Notes under the pieces: generated by a model
Database searches by the model: none
Seen by the model: the letters and a program-made list of their open reading frames with translations, nothing else
Told to the model about the DNA's origin: nothing
Assembly (NCBI RefSeq): GCF_900104805.1
Contig: NZ_LT629751.1
Span: 966,001-1,030,000 of the forward strand
Reading direction: 5' to 3'
DNA length: 64,000 nucleotides
From: Pseudomonas oryzae
GTDB lineage: Bacteria; Pseudomonadota; Gammaproteobacteria; Pseudomonadales; Pseudomonadaceae
Shown: positions 1 to 10,378 of the stretch, in pieces
How positions within the stretch are numbered: the first letter of the stretch is position 1
Layout: each line of letters starts with the position of its first letter
Program-made: the position numbers and the translations under genes

Positions 1-1
1 G

Positions 2-667
2 CACGCCGCGGTGGGCGAGCACCCGGGCTTCTGGGAATCGCTGCGCACCATCCTGCGCAACCGCACGGTGCTGGTGCTCGGCCTGGCCTACTTCCTGCTC
101 AAGCCGGCGCGCTACGCGATCCTGTTCTGGGGGCCGGTGATGGTCTACGAGCGCATGCCGGAGCTGGGCAAGGTGGCCGCCGCGCTGGTGCCGTCGGCCT
201 TCGAGGTCGCCGGCCTGGTCGGCCCGCTGCTGATCGGCCTGCTCTCCGACAAGCTGTTCGGCGCGCGGCGCTTCCCGGCCTGCGTGGTCAGCCTGCTGGC
301 CCTGGCGGTGGTGCTGGCCCTGTTCGTCCCGGCCATGCAGAGCGGCAGCGTGCTGCTGGTGGTCGGCCTGCTGTTCCTCATGGGCCTGACCCTGTACGGG
401 CCGGACTCGATGATCAGCAGCTCGGCGGCCATCGACTTCAGCAAGGGCGCCGCCGGCACCGCCTCGGGCTTCGTCAACGGCTGCGGCTCCACCGGCGCCA
501 TCCTCGGCGGTCTGCTGCCCGGCTACTTCGACACCGAAACCGTGTTCCTCGTCTTCACCTGCACCGCGCTGGTGGCCACCGTGCTGCTGATCCCGCACTG
601 GAACAGCCGCCCGCAGGCCAGCGCCGAACCGGCCGTGGCCGGCGGCCCGCGCAAGGCCCTGGCCTGA
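2..667 (+). CDS. MFS transporter, C-terminal part (cut by window edge)
   Basis: This is the last 221 codons of a membrane transporter; the frame is open to the left edge, so the true start lies outside. It shows about six hydrophobic segments, as expected for the second half of a 12-helix major facilitator protein. A cytoplasmic loop with the pattern GLLSDKLFGARR matches the signature loop between helices 8 and 9 of this superfamily. The style is close to the organophosphate:phosphate antiporter (GlpT/UhpC) branch. Its stop lies 41 bp before phnX on the same strand, so it may carry 2-aminoethylphosphonate or a related compound; that substrate is inferred from position only. Confidence 0.8.
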   Translation, partial: HAAVGEHPGFWESLRTILRNRTVLVLGLAYFLLKPARYAILFWGPVMVYERMPELGKVAAALVPSAFEVAGLVGPLLIGLLSDKLFGARRFPACVVSLLALAVVLALFVPAMQSGSVLLVVGLLFLMGLTLYGPDSMISSSAAIDFSKGAAGTASGFVNGCGSTGAILGGLLPGYFDTETVFLVFTCTALVATVLLIPHWNSRPQASAEPAVAGGPRKALA

Positions 668-708
668 GTCCCAATTCCTTTATCCGTCGTCATCCGGAGT
701 AACCAGAA

Positions 709-1536
709 ATGAACTATCAAGCACCCACCCAGCTGCAAGCCGCCATCCTCGACTGGGCCGGCACCGTGGTCGACTTCGGCTCCTTCGCGCCGACCCAGAT
801 CTTCGTCGAGGCGTTCGCCGAGTTCGGCGTCGAGGTCAGCCTGGCCGAGGCCCGCGGGCCGATGGGCATGGGCAAGTGGGACCACATCCGCACCCTGTGC
901 GACGTGCCGGAGATCGCCGAGCGCTACCGGGCGCGCTTCGGCCGCCTGCCCAGCGACGCCGACGTCACCGCCATCTACGAGCGCTTCATGCCGCTGCAGA
1001 TCGAGAAGATCGCCGAGCACTCGGCGCTGATCCCCGGCGCCCTGGAGGCCATCGCCGCGCTGCGCGATAAGGGCCTGAAGATCGGCTCCTGCTCCGGCTA
1101 CCCGGCGGTGGTGATGGACAAGGTGGTCAAGCTGGCCGCCAGCAACGGCTACGTCGCCGACCACGTGGTGGCCACCGACGAGGTGCCCAACGGCCGCCCG
1201 CACCCGGCCCAGGCGCTGGCCAACGTGATCGCCCTCGGCATCAGCGACGTCTCCGCCTGCGTCAAGGTAGACGACACCTGGCCGGGCATCCTCGAGGGGC
1301 GCAGCGCCGGCATGTGGACGGTGGCGCTGACCATGTCCGGCAACGCCCTCGGCCTCACCTACGCCGAGTACCAGGCGCTGCCGGCCGAGCGCCGCGTCGC
1401 CGAGCGGGCGCGCATCGCCCAGCTGTTCGAGGGCGCGCGCCCGCACTACCTGATCGACACCATCGCCGAGCTGCCGGCGGTGATCGACGACATCAACGCC
1501 CGCCTGCAGCGCGGCGAGACGCCGCAAGGCTGCTGA
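709..1536 (+). CDS. phnX: phosphonoacetaldehyde hydrolase (phosphonatase)
   Basis: PhnX cleaves the C-P bond of phosphonoacetaldehyde, giving acetaldehyde and phosphate, the second step of 2-aminoethylphosphonate use after the PhnW transaminase. The 275-residue length is normal for this HAD-superfamily enzyme. The nucleophile is D15 in the N-terminal LDWAGT motif. K56, in the cap-domain stretch [11 protein letters not shown], is the expected Schiff-base lysine. A later KVDDTWPGI stretch supplies the acidic Mg-binding residues. The start has a GGAG about 10 bp upstream. PhnW is not seen and may lie left of the window. The next gene is an aldehyde dehydrogenase that would remove the acetaldehyde. 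Confidence 0.93.
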   Translation: MNYQAPTQLQAAILDWAGTVVDFGSFAPTQIFVEAFAEFGVEVSLAEARGPMGMGKWDHIRTLCDVPEIAERYRARFGRLPSDADVTAIYERFMPLQIEKIAEHSALIPGALEAIAALRDKGLKIGSCSGYPAVVMDKVVKLAASNGYVADHVVATDEVPNGRPHPAQALANVIALGISDVSACVKVDDTWPGILEGRSAGMWTVALTMSGNALGLTYAEYQALPAERRVAERARIAQLFEGARPHYLIDTIAELPAVIDDINARLQRGETPQGC

Positions 1537-1614
1537 GCCGTGCCCGGGGCCGCTGCGGCGGCCCCGGCCTTCGCCACATCGTGTCGCCACAACGCCAACA
1601 ACAGAGGCCGCCAG

Positions 1615-3135
<1,521 letters not shown>

Positions 3136-3233
3136 CCCTGCCGTTCTCCACGCGCCCCGACGCAAGGGTCGGCAGGTCGGGGCCGTCCGGGGTGGCTGCC
3201 GGTTTCCCTCAGTCTCCGGCAGCACCTCTTCGC

Positions 3234-3260
3234 AGCGCGGCTTCGGCCGCGCTCTTTTTT
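3234..3260 (+). terminator. rho-independent terminator after the aldehyde dehydrogenase
   Basis: A perfect 8-bp stem AGCGCGGC/GCCGCGCT with a TTCG tetraloop is followed by CTTTTTT. It lies about 100 bp after the dehydrogenase stop and just before the convergent FAD oxidoreductase gene ends. Confidence 0.9.
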
Positions 3261-3271
3261 GCCTGCGCGAA

Positions 3272-4411
3272 TCAGCCGGCCGCCTCGCCGAGCAGCGCCG
3301 CGATGGTCCGCTCGCCCAGCGCCGGGCCGACGCTCATGCCCAGCCCGGTGTGCATCAGCACCGCGGTGACGCCTTCGGCCGCCTTGGTGACCGAGAAGGG
3401 CGCCGGCCCGCGCCCGCCGTACACGCCCTGCCAGCGCTCGACCACCCGCAGCGGGGTGGCCAGGGTGTGCTCGGCGAGCTGCAGCAGCAGCTTGTCCACT
3501 TCCTCGGCGTTGAACGGCGAGGCGTCCTGGCCGTAGTCGTGGGAGTCGCCGATGATCAGCTCGCCGCTCGGCGTCGGGCTGACCAAGAGGTGGATGCCGA
3601 AGCGCTCCAGCGCCGGACACTCGCGGCGGATCTGCGCGCGCACCGCCTCGGCTTCCGGCAGGTCGTCGAAGGCGCCGTAGTGCACGCCGGACAGGCCGGT
3701 GAGCACCGCGTGCTGCAGGTCCAGCGCCTGCTGCGGGGCGACGCGCAGCATCTGCAGGCGGCAGACCTGCGGCTCGAGCGCGCGCAGCTGCTCGGCCAGC
3801 AGGGTCAGGTAGTCGTGACCGGAGCAGACGACGATCTGCCCCGCCTGGAAGCGCCCGGCGGTGGTGTGCAGCAGGCCCGGCTCGACGTCGCGTACCAGGG
3901 TGGCGAAGTGGAACTCCACGCCGAACTCGCGCGCCAGCCAGGCGGCCAGTGCCGGCAGCGCCTCGCGCGAGTACAGCTGCTGGTCGTCGAAGCCGTGCAG
4001 GGCGGCGCGGTGGTGGCGGAAGCGGCCGGCGTAGATGCTGCCCAGCGCCTCGCGGCCGAGCAGCTCGACACGGTAGCCGTGCTCGCGGGCGCGGCCGGCG
4101 CAGAACGCCTCCAGCAGCCGTTCCTCGGCTTCGCTGCGAGCGAACAGCAGCGAGCCCTCGCGCTTGACCGCGAAGCCCGCGGCCTGCGCCCAGCCGGCCC
4201 AGATCGGCCGGCTGGCGCGGGCCAGCTCGAGCATCGGGCCGGGCGCCTGGCCGGTGATCAGGCCCATGCCGAAGTTGCGCACCGAGGCGCCGAGGGCGCG
4301 CTCGCTGCGCTCGAACACGCGGACCTTGAGGCCGCGGCGGGCGGCGGCGAAGGCGTGGGCCAGGCCGAGGATGCCGGCGCCGACGATGGCGATGTCGCAG
4401 TGGTTGCTCAT
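3272..4411 (-). CDS. phosphonate-associated FAD-dependent amine oxidoreductase (TIGR03364 type)
   Basis: This 379-residue protein is a DAO-family flavoenzyme (glycine/sarcosine oxidase fold). The dinucleotide-binding motif GAGILGLAHAFAAARRG lies at about residues 11-27, with a second FAD contact region near the C-terminus (HTGLGMSVGP). It is the last gene of the minus-strand importer operon, 10 bp behind the binding-protein gene, with its own GAGGAG ribosome site. Family members recur in 2-aminoethylphosphonate loci; from memory, some have been reported to oxidise 2-aminoethylphosphonate or its N-methyl derivative. That would provide a route to phosphonoacetaldehyde besides PhnW. The exact substrate here is not readable from the sequence. 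Confidence 0.8.
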   Translation of the reverse strand: MSNHCDIAIVGAGILGLAHAFAAARRGLKVRVFERSERALGASVRNFGMGLITGQAPGPMLELARASRPIWAGWAQAAGFAVKREGSLLFARSEAEERLLEAFCAGRAREHGYRVELLGREALGSIYAGRFRHHRAALHGFDDQQLYSREALPALAAWLAREFGVEFHFATLVRDVEPGLLHTTAGRFQAGQIVVCSGHDYLTLLAEQLRALEPQVCRLQMLRVAPQQALDLQHAVLTGLSGVHYGAFDDLPEAEAVRAQIRRECPALERFGIHLLVSPTPSGELIIGDSHDYGQDASPFNAEEVDKLLLQLAEHTLATPLRVVERWQGVYGGRGPAPFSVTKAAEGVTAVLMHTGLGMSVGPALGERTIAALLGEAAG

Positions 4412-4421
4412 GCCGGGCTCC

Positions 4422-5435
4422 TCACTGCTTCTCGGACTTGCCGTCGTAGCGCTGGCGCCACTCGGCGAGGATGCGCTCGCGCTCCTTCGAGGCCCAGGCG
4501 AAGTCGTTGGCGATCAGGCGCTGCTCGTAGTCGGCCGGCAGCTCGCTGATGCGCTGGGCGATACCCGGCTGGGCCAGCACGGCGAAGTTCTGGCTGTACA
4601 GCTGCATGGCTTCCGGGCTGGCGGAGAAGTCGGCGAGCTTGCGCGCCGCCTCCATGGCGTCGCTGCCCTTGAGGATGGCGGTCGCCTCCACCTCCCAGCC
4701 GAGGCCCTCCTTGGGCAGCACGATGTCCAGCGGCGCGCCCTGGCGCTGCAGCTGGATGGCCGGGTACTCGAAGGAGATGCCGATCGGGAACTCGCCGGCG
4801 GCGGCCAGCTTGCACGGCTTGGAGCCGGAGTGGGTGTACTGGCCGATGTTGGCGTGCAGCTTGTCCATGAACGCCCAGCCCTGCTGCTCGCCGAAGGTCT
4901 GCAGCCAGGCGCTGACGTCCAGGTAGCCGGTGCCGGAGGAGGCCGGGTTGGGCATGACGATCTTGCCCTGGTAGACCGGGTCGGTCAGGTCTTCCCAGCG
5001 TACCGGCTTGGGCAGGCCCTGCTTCTCGGCCTCGACGTGGTTGAAGCACACGGTGGCGGCCCACACGTCCATGCCGACCCAGCTCGGCGGATTGGCGGCG
5101 TCGCGGTACTTGGCGTCGATCTTGGCGAGGTTCTGCGGCGCGTAGGCCTCCAGCATGCCCTGCTGGTCGAGGATCGCCAGGCTGGAGGCGGCCAGGCCCC
5201 AGACCGCGTCGGCCTGCGGGCGATCCTTCTCGGCCAGCAGCTTGGCGGTGATGATGCCGGTGGAGTCGCGCACCCAGCGGATCTCGATGTCCGGGTGTTT
5301 TTTCTCGAAGGCTTCCTTGTAGGCCTTGAGCTGCTCCACCTCGAGGGCGGTGTAGACGGTCAGTTCGGTGGCGGCCTGGGCCTGCAGGCTGAGGCCGGCG
5401 GCTACGGCGATGGCGAGGGCGAGACGTTTGCGCAT
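4422..5435 (-). CDS. 2-aminoethylphosphonate ABC transporter, periplasmic binding protein
   Basis: This 337-residue protein begins with a clear signal peptide: MRKR, a hydrophobic core, then cleavage after AQA near residue 21. It continues as an extracellular solute-binding protein of the iron/thiamine/putrescine-type cluster (ELTVYTALEVEQLKAYKEAF). Its fold class and position with the ABC partners fit the PhnS2 group of putative 2-aminoethylphosphonate binders. The start at 5435 has a GGAG site 9 bp upstream. It is third in the minus-strand operon after the ATPase and permease genes and before the FAD oxidoreductase gene. The ligand is inferred from the neighbouring phosphonate genes. Confidence 0.85.
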   Translation of the reverse strand: MRKRLALAIAVAAGLSLQAQAATELTVYTALEVEQLKAYKEAFEKKHPDIEIRWVRDSTGIITAKLLAEKDRPQADAVWGLAASSLAILDQQGMLEAYAPQNLAKIDAKYRDAANPPSWVGMDVWAATVCFNHVEAEKQGLPKPVRWEDLTDPVYQGKIVMPNPASSGTGYLDVSAWLQTFGEQQGWAFMDKLHANIGQYTHSGSKPCKLAAAGEFPIGISFEYPAIQLQRQGAPLDIVLPKEGLGWEVEATAILKGSDAMEAARKLADFSASPEAMQLYSQNFAVLAQPGIAQRISELPADYEQRLIANDFAWASKERERILAEWRQRYDGKSEKQ

Positions 5436-5455
5436 GGTGGTTCTCCGGGAGTGAG

Positions 5456-7162
5456 TCAGGGGTTCGGGTCCTGGCGCCAGGCCTGGCTGCGGCGCAGCAG
5501 CCCGCGTGAGGCGGCGGCCAGCAGCAGGGACACGGCGGCGGAAGTGAGCAGGATCAGGGTGGACATGGCGGCGGCGCCGCCGACGTTGCCGGCGTCGTCC
5601 ATGTTCAGCACGGCGATGGCGGCGAGCATGCTGTCCGGGCTGTAGAGGAAGATCACCGCCGAGACGGTGGTCATCGCCGAGACGAACAGGTAGCGGACGA
5701 TGTCCAGCAGCGCCGGCAGGCACAGCGGCAGGGTGACGCGCAGGTAGTGGCGATACAGCGGTACGCGCAGCGACAGCGCGGCCGCCTCGAACTCGCCGTC
5801 GAGCTGGCGCAGCGCGGTGCTTGCGGTGATCTGCGCGGTGCTCAGAAAATGCGCCACGGTGCAGACGGTGAGCAGCAGCAGGCTGCCGTACAGGCCGCCG
5901 AGCGGGTTGCCCGGCAGGTTGAAGAAGAACACGTAGCCGAGGCCGAGCACGAGACCGGGCACCGCCATCGGCACGAAGCACAGCAGGCGCAGGACCTGGG
6001 TGAGGGCGTCCTGGCGGGTCTTCTCCAGCAGCCAGGCGCCGGTGAAGATCAGCAAACCGCCGATCAGCGCGCTGGCGGAGGCCATCAGCAGGCTGTTGAA
6101 GTACGGCTGCCAGCCGCCGGGCAGGTCGGCGAAGGCGTAGTGGCGCAGCGACAGCGCCAGGTTGTACGGCCAGAACTTGACCAGCGAGGAGTACACCGCC
6201 ATGCCGAACACCAGCAGGAGCAGGCTGCACAGGGCGATCACTACGGCGAGGAACACGGCGTCGCGTCGCGGCGCAGGCACCGGGCGGTAGAGCTGGGCGC
6301 GGCCGCTCATGGCGTCGCGCTGGCGGCGGCGCAGCCAGGCGTCGACCGCGAAGCTGAGCAGCGCCGGCACCAGCAGCACCAGGCCGATCAGCGCGCCGCG
6401 GCCGAACTGCTGCTGGCCGACCACCGCCTTGTAGGCCTCCAGGGCCAGCACCTGGTAGTCGCCGCCGATCACCACCGGCACGCCGAAGTCGGTGATGGTC
6501 AGGGTGAACACCAGGCAGAAGGCGGCGAACACGCCCTGGCGGCTGCCCGGCCAGGTGATGCTGCGAAACGCCTTCCACGGACTCGCGCCCATGCTCGCCG
6601 CGGCGTCGAACAGCCGTGCGTCGGCCAGCGCCAGCGCCGAGAGCAGGATCATCAGCGCGTGGGGGAAGGTGTAGATCACCTCGCCGAGGACGATGCCCCA
6701 GAAGCCGTAGATGTTGTCGGCGAACAGCCCGCGCAGCAGGCCCTGGTTGCCGAACAGGTAGATCAGCGCGATGCCCGGCAGCATCGACGGCGCCAAGAGC
6801 GGCAGCAGCGAGATGCCGCGCCACAGGCCCTTGGCCGGGATCAGCGTGCGCTGCAGGGCGTAGGCGAACAGGTAGGCCAGCGGCACCACGATCAGCGCCA
6901 CGGTCAGCGCCACCTTGAGGCTGTTGCCGAGCAGCCAGCGGAAGTTGGCGCTGGCCAGCAGCTCGGTCGCTGCGGCCAGACCGCCGCCCTGGCCCGGCTC
7001 GCCGGCAAAGCCGCGCCAGAGCATGGCGGTCAGCGGCAGCAGCACGGCGAGGACGAGGAGGGCGAGCATCAGCCACTTGCCGCCGTCGACGAACAGGCGG
7101 TCGGCGCGGGCGCAGCGCAGGCCGGCTTGGGCGCCGGCGGGGAGGGAGAGGGTCCGATGCAT
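5456..7162 (-). CDS. 2-aminoethylphosphonate ABC transporter, fused permease
   Basis: This 568-residue inner-membrane protein has two binding-protein-dependent transport (BPD_transp_1) domains in one chain, at roughly residues 70-290 and 320-555. They are separated by a polar linker near RRRQRDAMSGR. Each half has about six hydrophobic segments and an EAA-like cytoplasmic loop, for example in FDAAASMGASPWKAFRSITWPG. The fused layout fits the PhnU2 group rather than separate PhnU and PhnV. Its ATG follows the ATPase stop by one base, so translation is probably coupled. The binding-protein gene starts 20 bp after its stop. Confidence 0.87.
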   Translation of the reverse strand: MHRTLSLPAGAQAGLRCARADRLFVDGGKWLMLALLVLAVLLPLTAMLWRGFAGEPGQGGGLAAATELLASANFRWLLGNSLKVALTVALIVVPLAYLFAYALQRTLIPAKGLWRGISLLPLLAPSMLPGIALIYLFGNQGLLRGLFADNIYGFWGIVLGEVIYTFPHALMILLSALALADARLFDAAASMGASPWKAFRSITWPGSRQGVFAAFCLVFTLTITDFGVPVVIGGDYQVLALEAYKAVVGQQQFGRGALIGLVLLVPALLSFAVDAWLRRRQRDAMSGRAQLYRPVPAPRRDAVFLAVVIALCSLLLLVFGMAVYSSLVKFWPYNLALSLRHYAFADLPGGWQPYFNSLLMASASALIGGLLIFTGAWLLEKTRQDALTQVLRLLCFVPMAVPGLVLGLGYVFFFNLPGNPLGGLYGSLLLLTVCTVAHFLSTAQITASTALRQLDGEFEAAALSLRVPLYRHYLRVTLPLCLPALLDIVRYLFVSAMTTVSAVIFLYSPDSMLAAIAVLNMDDAGNVGGAAAMSTLILLTSAAVSLLLAAASRGLLRRSQAWRQDPNP

Positions 7163-7163
7163 G

Positions 7164-8213
7164 TCAGGCGAACACCTGCAGGCGGTGCGGCGGCAGGGCG
7201 ACCCACAGCTCGCTGGCCGGATGTGGCAGCGCCTCCGGGGCGACCTCGGCCTGCAGGGGGTGGCCGGGCAGCTCGGCCAGCTCGAAGCTCAGCCGGCAGC
7301 GGTTGCCGAGGAAGGTGATCTCGCGCATCTGCGCGCGGCACAGGTTGGGCTCGTGCACCGGCGGGTTGATCACGATGGCCTCGGGGCGGCAGAACAGCCG
7401 GCCGCGCGCGGCGCCGGTCGCCACCGGCAGGCGCAGGTCGAGGTTGCCGACCCGGGCGAAGCCCTCGCCGGAGCGCTCGAAGGGCAGCCAGTTGCCCTGG
7501 CCGACGAACTCGGCGACGAACGGGCTGGCCGGATGGGCGTAGATATCCCTGGGGGTGGCGTACTGCTCGACGCGGCCGTGGTTGATCACCGCGATGCGGT
7601 CGGCCATCAGCATGGCCTCGTCTTGGTTGTGGGTGACCATCAGGGTGGTGATGCCGAGCTGGCGCTGCAGGGCGCGCAACTCGGTGCACAGGTGCTCGCG
7701 CACGCGGGCGTCGAGCGCCGACATCGGCTCGTCGAGCAGCAGCAGCGAGGGTGCCGGCGCCAGTGCGCGGGCCAGGGCGACGCGCTGCTGCTGGCCGCCG
7801 GAGAGCTGGCCGGGATACTTCTTCTCGCTGCCGGTCAGACCGACCAGTTCGAGCATCTGCGCGACCCGCGAACGGATCGCCTCGCGCTCGCTGCCGGCCA
7901 GGCCATAGGCGATGTTCTGCTCGACGGTGAGGTTGGGGAACAGTGCGTAGGACTGGAACAGGATGCCGTAGTCGCGCGCCTGCGGCGGCAGTTCGGAGAT
8001 GTTGCGCGAGCCGATGTGCAGGGTGCCGCCGTCCTGGCGCTCGAGGCCGGCTACGCAGCGCAGCAGGGTGGTCTTGCCGCAGCCGGAGGGGCCGAGCAGG
8101 CAGACCAGTTCGCCGGCGGCGATGTCCAGCGACACGCCATCGAGGGCGGTGAAACCGGCGAAGCGCTTGCGCAGCTCGTGCACGCGCAGGTGCGGGGTGG
8201 ACGTGGGGAGCAT
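7164..8213 (-). CDS. 2-aminoethylphosphonate ABC transporter, ATP-binding protein
   Basis: This 349-residue ATPase powers the importer. It has Walker A (GPSGCGKTT, near residue 41), the Q-loop (FQSYALFP), the ABC signature LSGGQQQR, Walker B LLLLDEP and the switch histidine in MVTHNQDEA. The C-terminal 110 residues form a TOBE-like regulatory domain, as in PotA/FbpC-type ATPases. The start has a GAGGAA site. It is the first gene of the minus-strand importer operon, 116 bp after the LysR gene on the same strand. The operon promoter is therefore likely in 8214-8329, or transcription reads through from the regulator. Confidence 0.9.
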   Translation of the reverse strand: MLPTSTPHLRVHELRKRFAGFTALDGVSLDIAAGELVCLLGPSGCGKTTLLRCVAGLERQDGGTLHIGSRNISELPPQARDYGILFQSYALFPNLTVEQNIAYGLAGSEREAIRSRVAQMLELVGLTGSEKKYPGQLSGGQQQRVALARALAPAPSLLLLDEPMSALDARVREHLCTELRALQRQLGITTLMVTHNQDEAMLMADRIAVINHGRVEQYATPRDIYAHPASPFVAEFVGQGNWLPFERSGEGFARVGNLDLRLPVATGAARGRLFCRPEAIVINPPVHEPNLCRAQMREITFLGNRCRLSFELAELPGHPLQAEVAPEALPHPASELWVALPPHRLQVFA

Positions 8214-8329
8214 GATGCGTTCCTCGTGGAGCGGTATGACGCGACGAGGGTCATGCTAGGGCGTCCGTGCGAAAGCCCTGTGGCAGTTGGGCAAAGACTG
8301 CCGATGGGTGTATCGGGATTTTTGCGAAG

Positions 8330-9202
8330 CTACGCTGACGTGCTGTTTTCGGTCAGTTCGCGCGCCACGGCGAGGAAGGCCGCCGGCAGGCGCGCCAGGC
8401 GGCGCTCCTTCAGGCAGTAGAGGTATTCGACGATCTGCGGCGCGTCCTCCAGCGCCAGCACGCGCAGCTCCGGGCTGTGCGGCACCTCGTGACGGGCGAT
8501 GATGCTCACCCCGATGTTGCGCAGCACCGCCTCGCGGATCGACTCGCGGCTGCCGATCTCCAGCAGCGCCTGCGGGCGCACGCCGGCCTCGGCGAGCATC
8601 CGCTCTGTCAGTTCGCGGGTGGTGGAGCCGGCCTCGCGCATCAGCAGGCAGTGGCGGGCCAGGGCGGTCAGCGGCACGCTGCTCAGCGCCGCCAGCGGAT
8701 GCTCGCGGTGCACCGCCAGCACCAGCGGATCGCGGCCCAGTTCCAGGCGCACCAGGCGCGGGTCGTCGAGGCGCTGCGAGGAGGCGGCCAGGTCGACGCG
8801 GAACTCGTCGAGCGCCTCCAGCACCTCCTGGGAATTGCCGATCTGCACCGCCACCTCGACCTGCGGCAGGCGCTCGCGGAAGCGCTTGAGCAGGTCGAGC
8901 ACGTAGTAGGGCGCGGTGGCGCCGAGGCGCAGGCTGCCCTGCTGCTGGCCGCTGTTGCGCAGGAAGAACTCGATGTCGGCCTCCTGCTGCAGCAGCGCGC
9001 GCACCCTGGGCAGCAGCTCGGCGCCGACGTCGCTCAAGGTCAGCCGGCGGCCGCCGCGGTAGAACAGCTCGATACCGTAGCGCGCCTCCAGCTGGCGGAT
9101 CTGGGTGGTCACCGTCGGCTGGCTGAGACCGAGCTTCTTCGCTGCCTGGGTGATGCTGCCCAGTTGCGCCACCTGGTAGAAGGCTTTCAGTTCGCTGCTC
9201 AA
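8330..9202 (-). CDS. LysR-family regulator of the phosphonate locus
   Basis: This 290-residue LysR-type regulator has an N-terminal winged helix (SITQAAKKLGLSQPTVTTQIRQLE, residues 16-39) followed by a two-lobed effector domain. It lies directly upstream of the aminoethylphosphonate importer and matches the LysR proteins that accompany such loci. It probably senses a 2-aminoethylphosphonate pathway compound and activates the operon; that is inference. The start is odd: the only plausible codon is TTG at 9202, because no ATG lies in frame close by and the winged helix needs these residues. An AGAG stretch lies about 10 bp upstream. Confidence 0.85.
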   Translation of the reverse strand: MSSELKAFYQVAQLGSITQAAKKLGLSQPTVTTQIRQLEARYGIELFYRGGRRLTLSDVGAELLPRVRALLQQEADIEFFLRNSGQQQGSLRLGATAPYYVLDLLKRFRERLPQVEVAVQIGNSQEVLEALDEFRVDLAASSQRLDDPRLVRLELGRDPLVLAVHREHPLAALSSVPLTALARHCLLMREAGSTTRELTERMLAEAGVRPQALLEIGSRESIREAVLRNIGVSIIARHEVPHSPELRVLALEDAPQIVEYLYCLKERRLARLPAAFLAVARELTENSTSA

Positions 9203-9283
9203 GATCGTCGTCTCTGCGGATGGAGCGCCTAGTCTAAGGCCTCGGCCGCGGGAGCTGTCGATCCGCCGTGCCCTCGCGGCCGC

Positions 9284-10042
9284 TCAGGGCAGCGCCTTGC
9301 GCGCCTCGGCGCCTGCCAGCCGGTCGAGGGTGGCCACGCTCTTGCCCAGGTACAGGCTGGCGCTGCGCGCGACCACCTGCTGTTCGCTGGTCTTCAGGCG
9401 CTGGCGGACGAAACCGTAGTTCTGCCGGACTTCACGCAGCTCGTTGCCGGCCTCGGGCAGCAGTTGCGCCAGGTTCTCGTGGCTGGCGCCAATCCGCTGG
9501 TCGAGTTCGCTGAAGCTGTTCTCGTGGACATCGAACGAATAGATACCGGTGCGGCTGAATGCCTGGCTCTCGTAGAGCAGCAGCATGCGGCCGATGTCCA
9601 GACTCAGGCTATGCAGGGTGGCCAGGCTTGCCTGCTGCTCGCCGGACGCCTGATAGGCTGCCGCGGCATGTCTGTCGAGGTCGCCCTGCGCGCGCAGCAC
9701 CGGATTGAGCCAGACGCTGTATTCGATCTGGCTGTCCTCGGGCTGCTTCTCCAGCCGGGCGATGGCCGACTGCAGCTCGCGCAGCGCTGCGCTCAGCGCG
9801 GGTCTGTCCCGCAGCGGCGCGCTGAGTGCGTCGAGCTCGGCAAGATGCTGCCGGTAGGCCTCGCGCGCCGCGGGATAGAACGCCGCGGCCGGGTCCAGAT
9901 TGTTGTAGTAGACCAGCAGGTTGGCGCAGAGCAGAAAGCCCCGGGTGCGGATCTCGTGCAGGCGCTGGGCGTCGGATACGTCCGCGCGCGCCGGGCCGCA
10001 AAGAATAGACAAGACCAATGCAAGAATAAGCCCGTTCTTCAT
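9284..10042 (-). CDS. secreted protein of unknown function
   Basis: This 252-residue protein is not assigned to a family. From the ATG at 10042 it has a signal peptide (MKNGLILALVLSILCGPARA, cleavage after residue 20), so it is probably periplasmic. The mature part is rich in alanine, leucine, arginine and glutamate, with long amphipathic stretches that suggest an all-helical fold. A GGA-containing site lies about 8 bp before the ATG. An 18-bp repeated operator-like motif lies 135 bp upstream but points the other way, toward 10379. The product could belong to the phosphonate locus or to the next block; nothing decides this. Confidence 0.65.
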   Translation of the reverse strand: MKNGLILALVLSILCGPARADVSDAQRLHEIRTRGFLLCANLLVYYNNLDPAAAFYPAAREAYRQHLAELDALSAPLRDRPALSAALRELQSAIARLEKQPEDSQIEYSVWLNPVLRAQGDLDRHAAAAYQASGEQQASLATLHSLSLDIGRMLLLYESQAFSRTGIYSFDVHENSFSELDQRIGASHENLAQLLPEAGNELREVRQNYGFVRQRLKTSEQQVVARSASLYLGKSVATLDRLAGAEARKALP

Positions 10043-10378
10043 GTTTTTTATCCGTGGGTGCGAATTGGCATCTATGTCGAATCCTGTCTTCGACGGTAGT
10101 TCGCCAGAAGTTGCAACACTCAATGACTCTTGCGTCCGGCGAAGTTGCCATTAGAGCCGCACTCCGTTGCCCGGCCATAGTCTGGATGGACGATGATCCC
10201 GCCGCTGGCGGCAATAGAATCGGAAGCGGAAACAGCGACCCCGTGAAGGAAACCCTGAACAGGTAGGCGTTGCCGTGCAGGCGTGGATCCAGAGGGCTCC
10301 GGCCCATTTCACGCAAGTGCGCCGGCAAGTGTCCGCTTCGGCGTTTTCCGAGCGTCTCCGACTGCTGGAAGGCTCGCG
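10043..10378. other. divergent intergenic region with one copy of the 18-bp motif
   Basis: This 336-bp stretch separates the secreted protein gene (-) from the 53-residue peptide gene (+). It holds one copy of the TAGTCC-N5-GACGATG motif at 10178-10195. Open frames in it have no ribosome sites or recognisable products. It must contain the promoters for both flanking genes; no strong -35/-10 pair was identified by eye. Confidence 0.5.
10178..10195 (+). promoter_or_regulatory. candidate operator, motif copy 1 (TAGTCT-N5-GACGATG)
   Basis: This copy reads TAGTCT, GGATG, GACGATG. It matches the other four intergenic copies in all seven bases of the right block. It points toward the small membrane peptide gene, 183 bp downstream. 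Confidence 0.5.

Noticed and set aside
663..708. A copy of the 18-bp motif upstream of phnX (GTCGTCATCCGGAGTAA)
   Set aside because: The spacing is 4 instead of 5 and two key bases differ, so it is probably chance.
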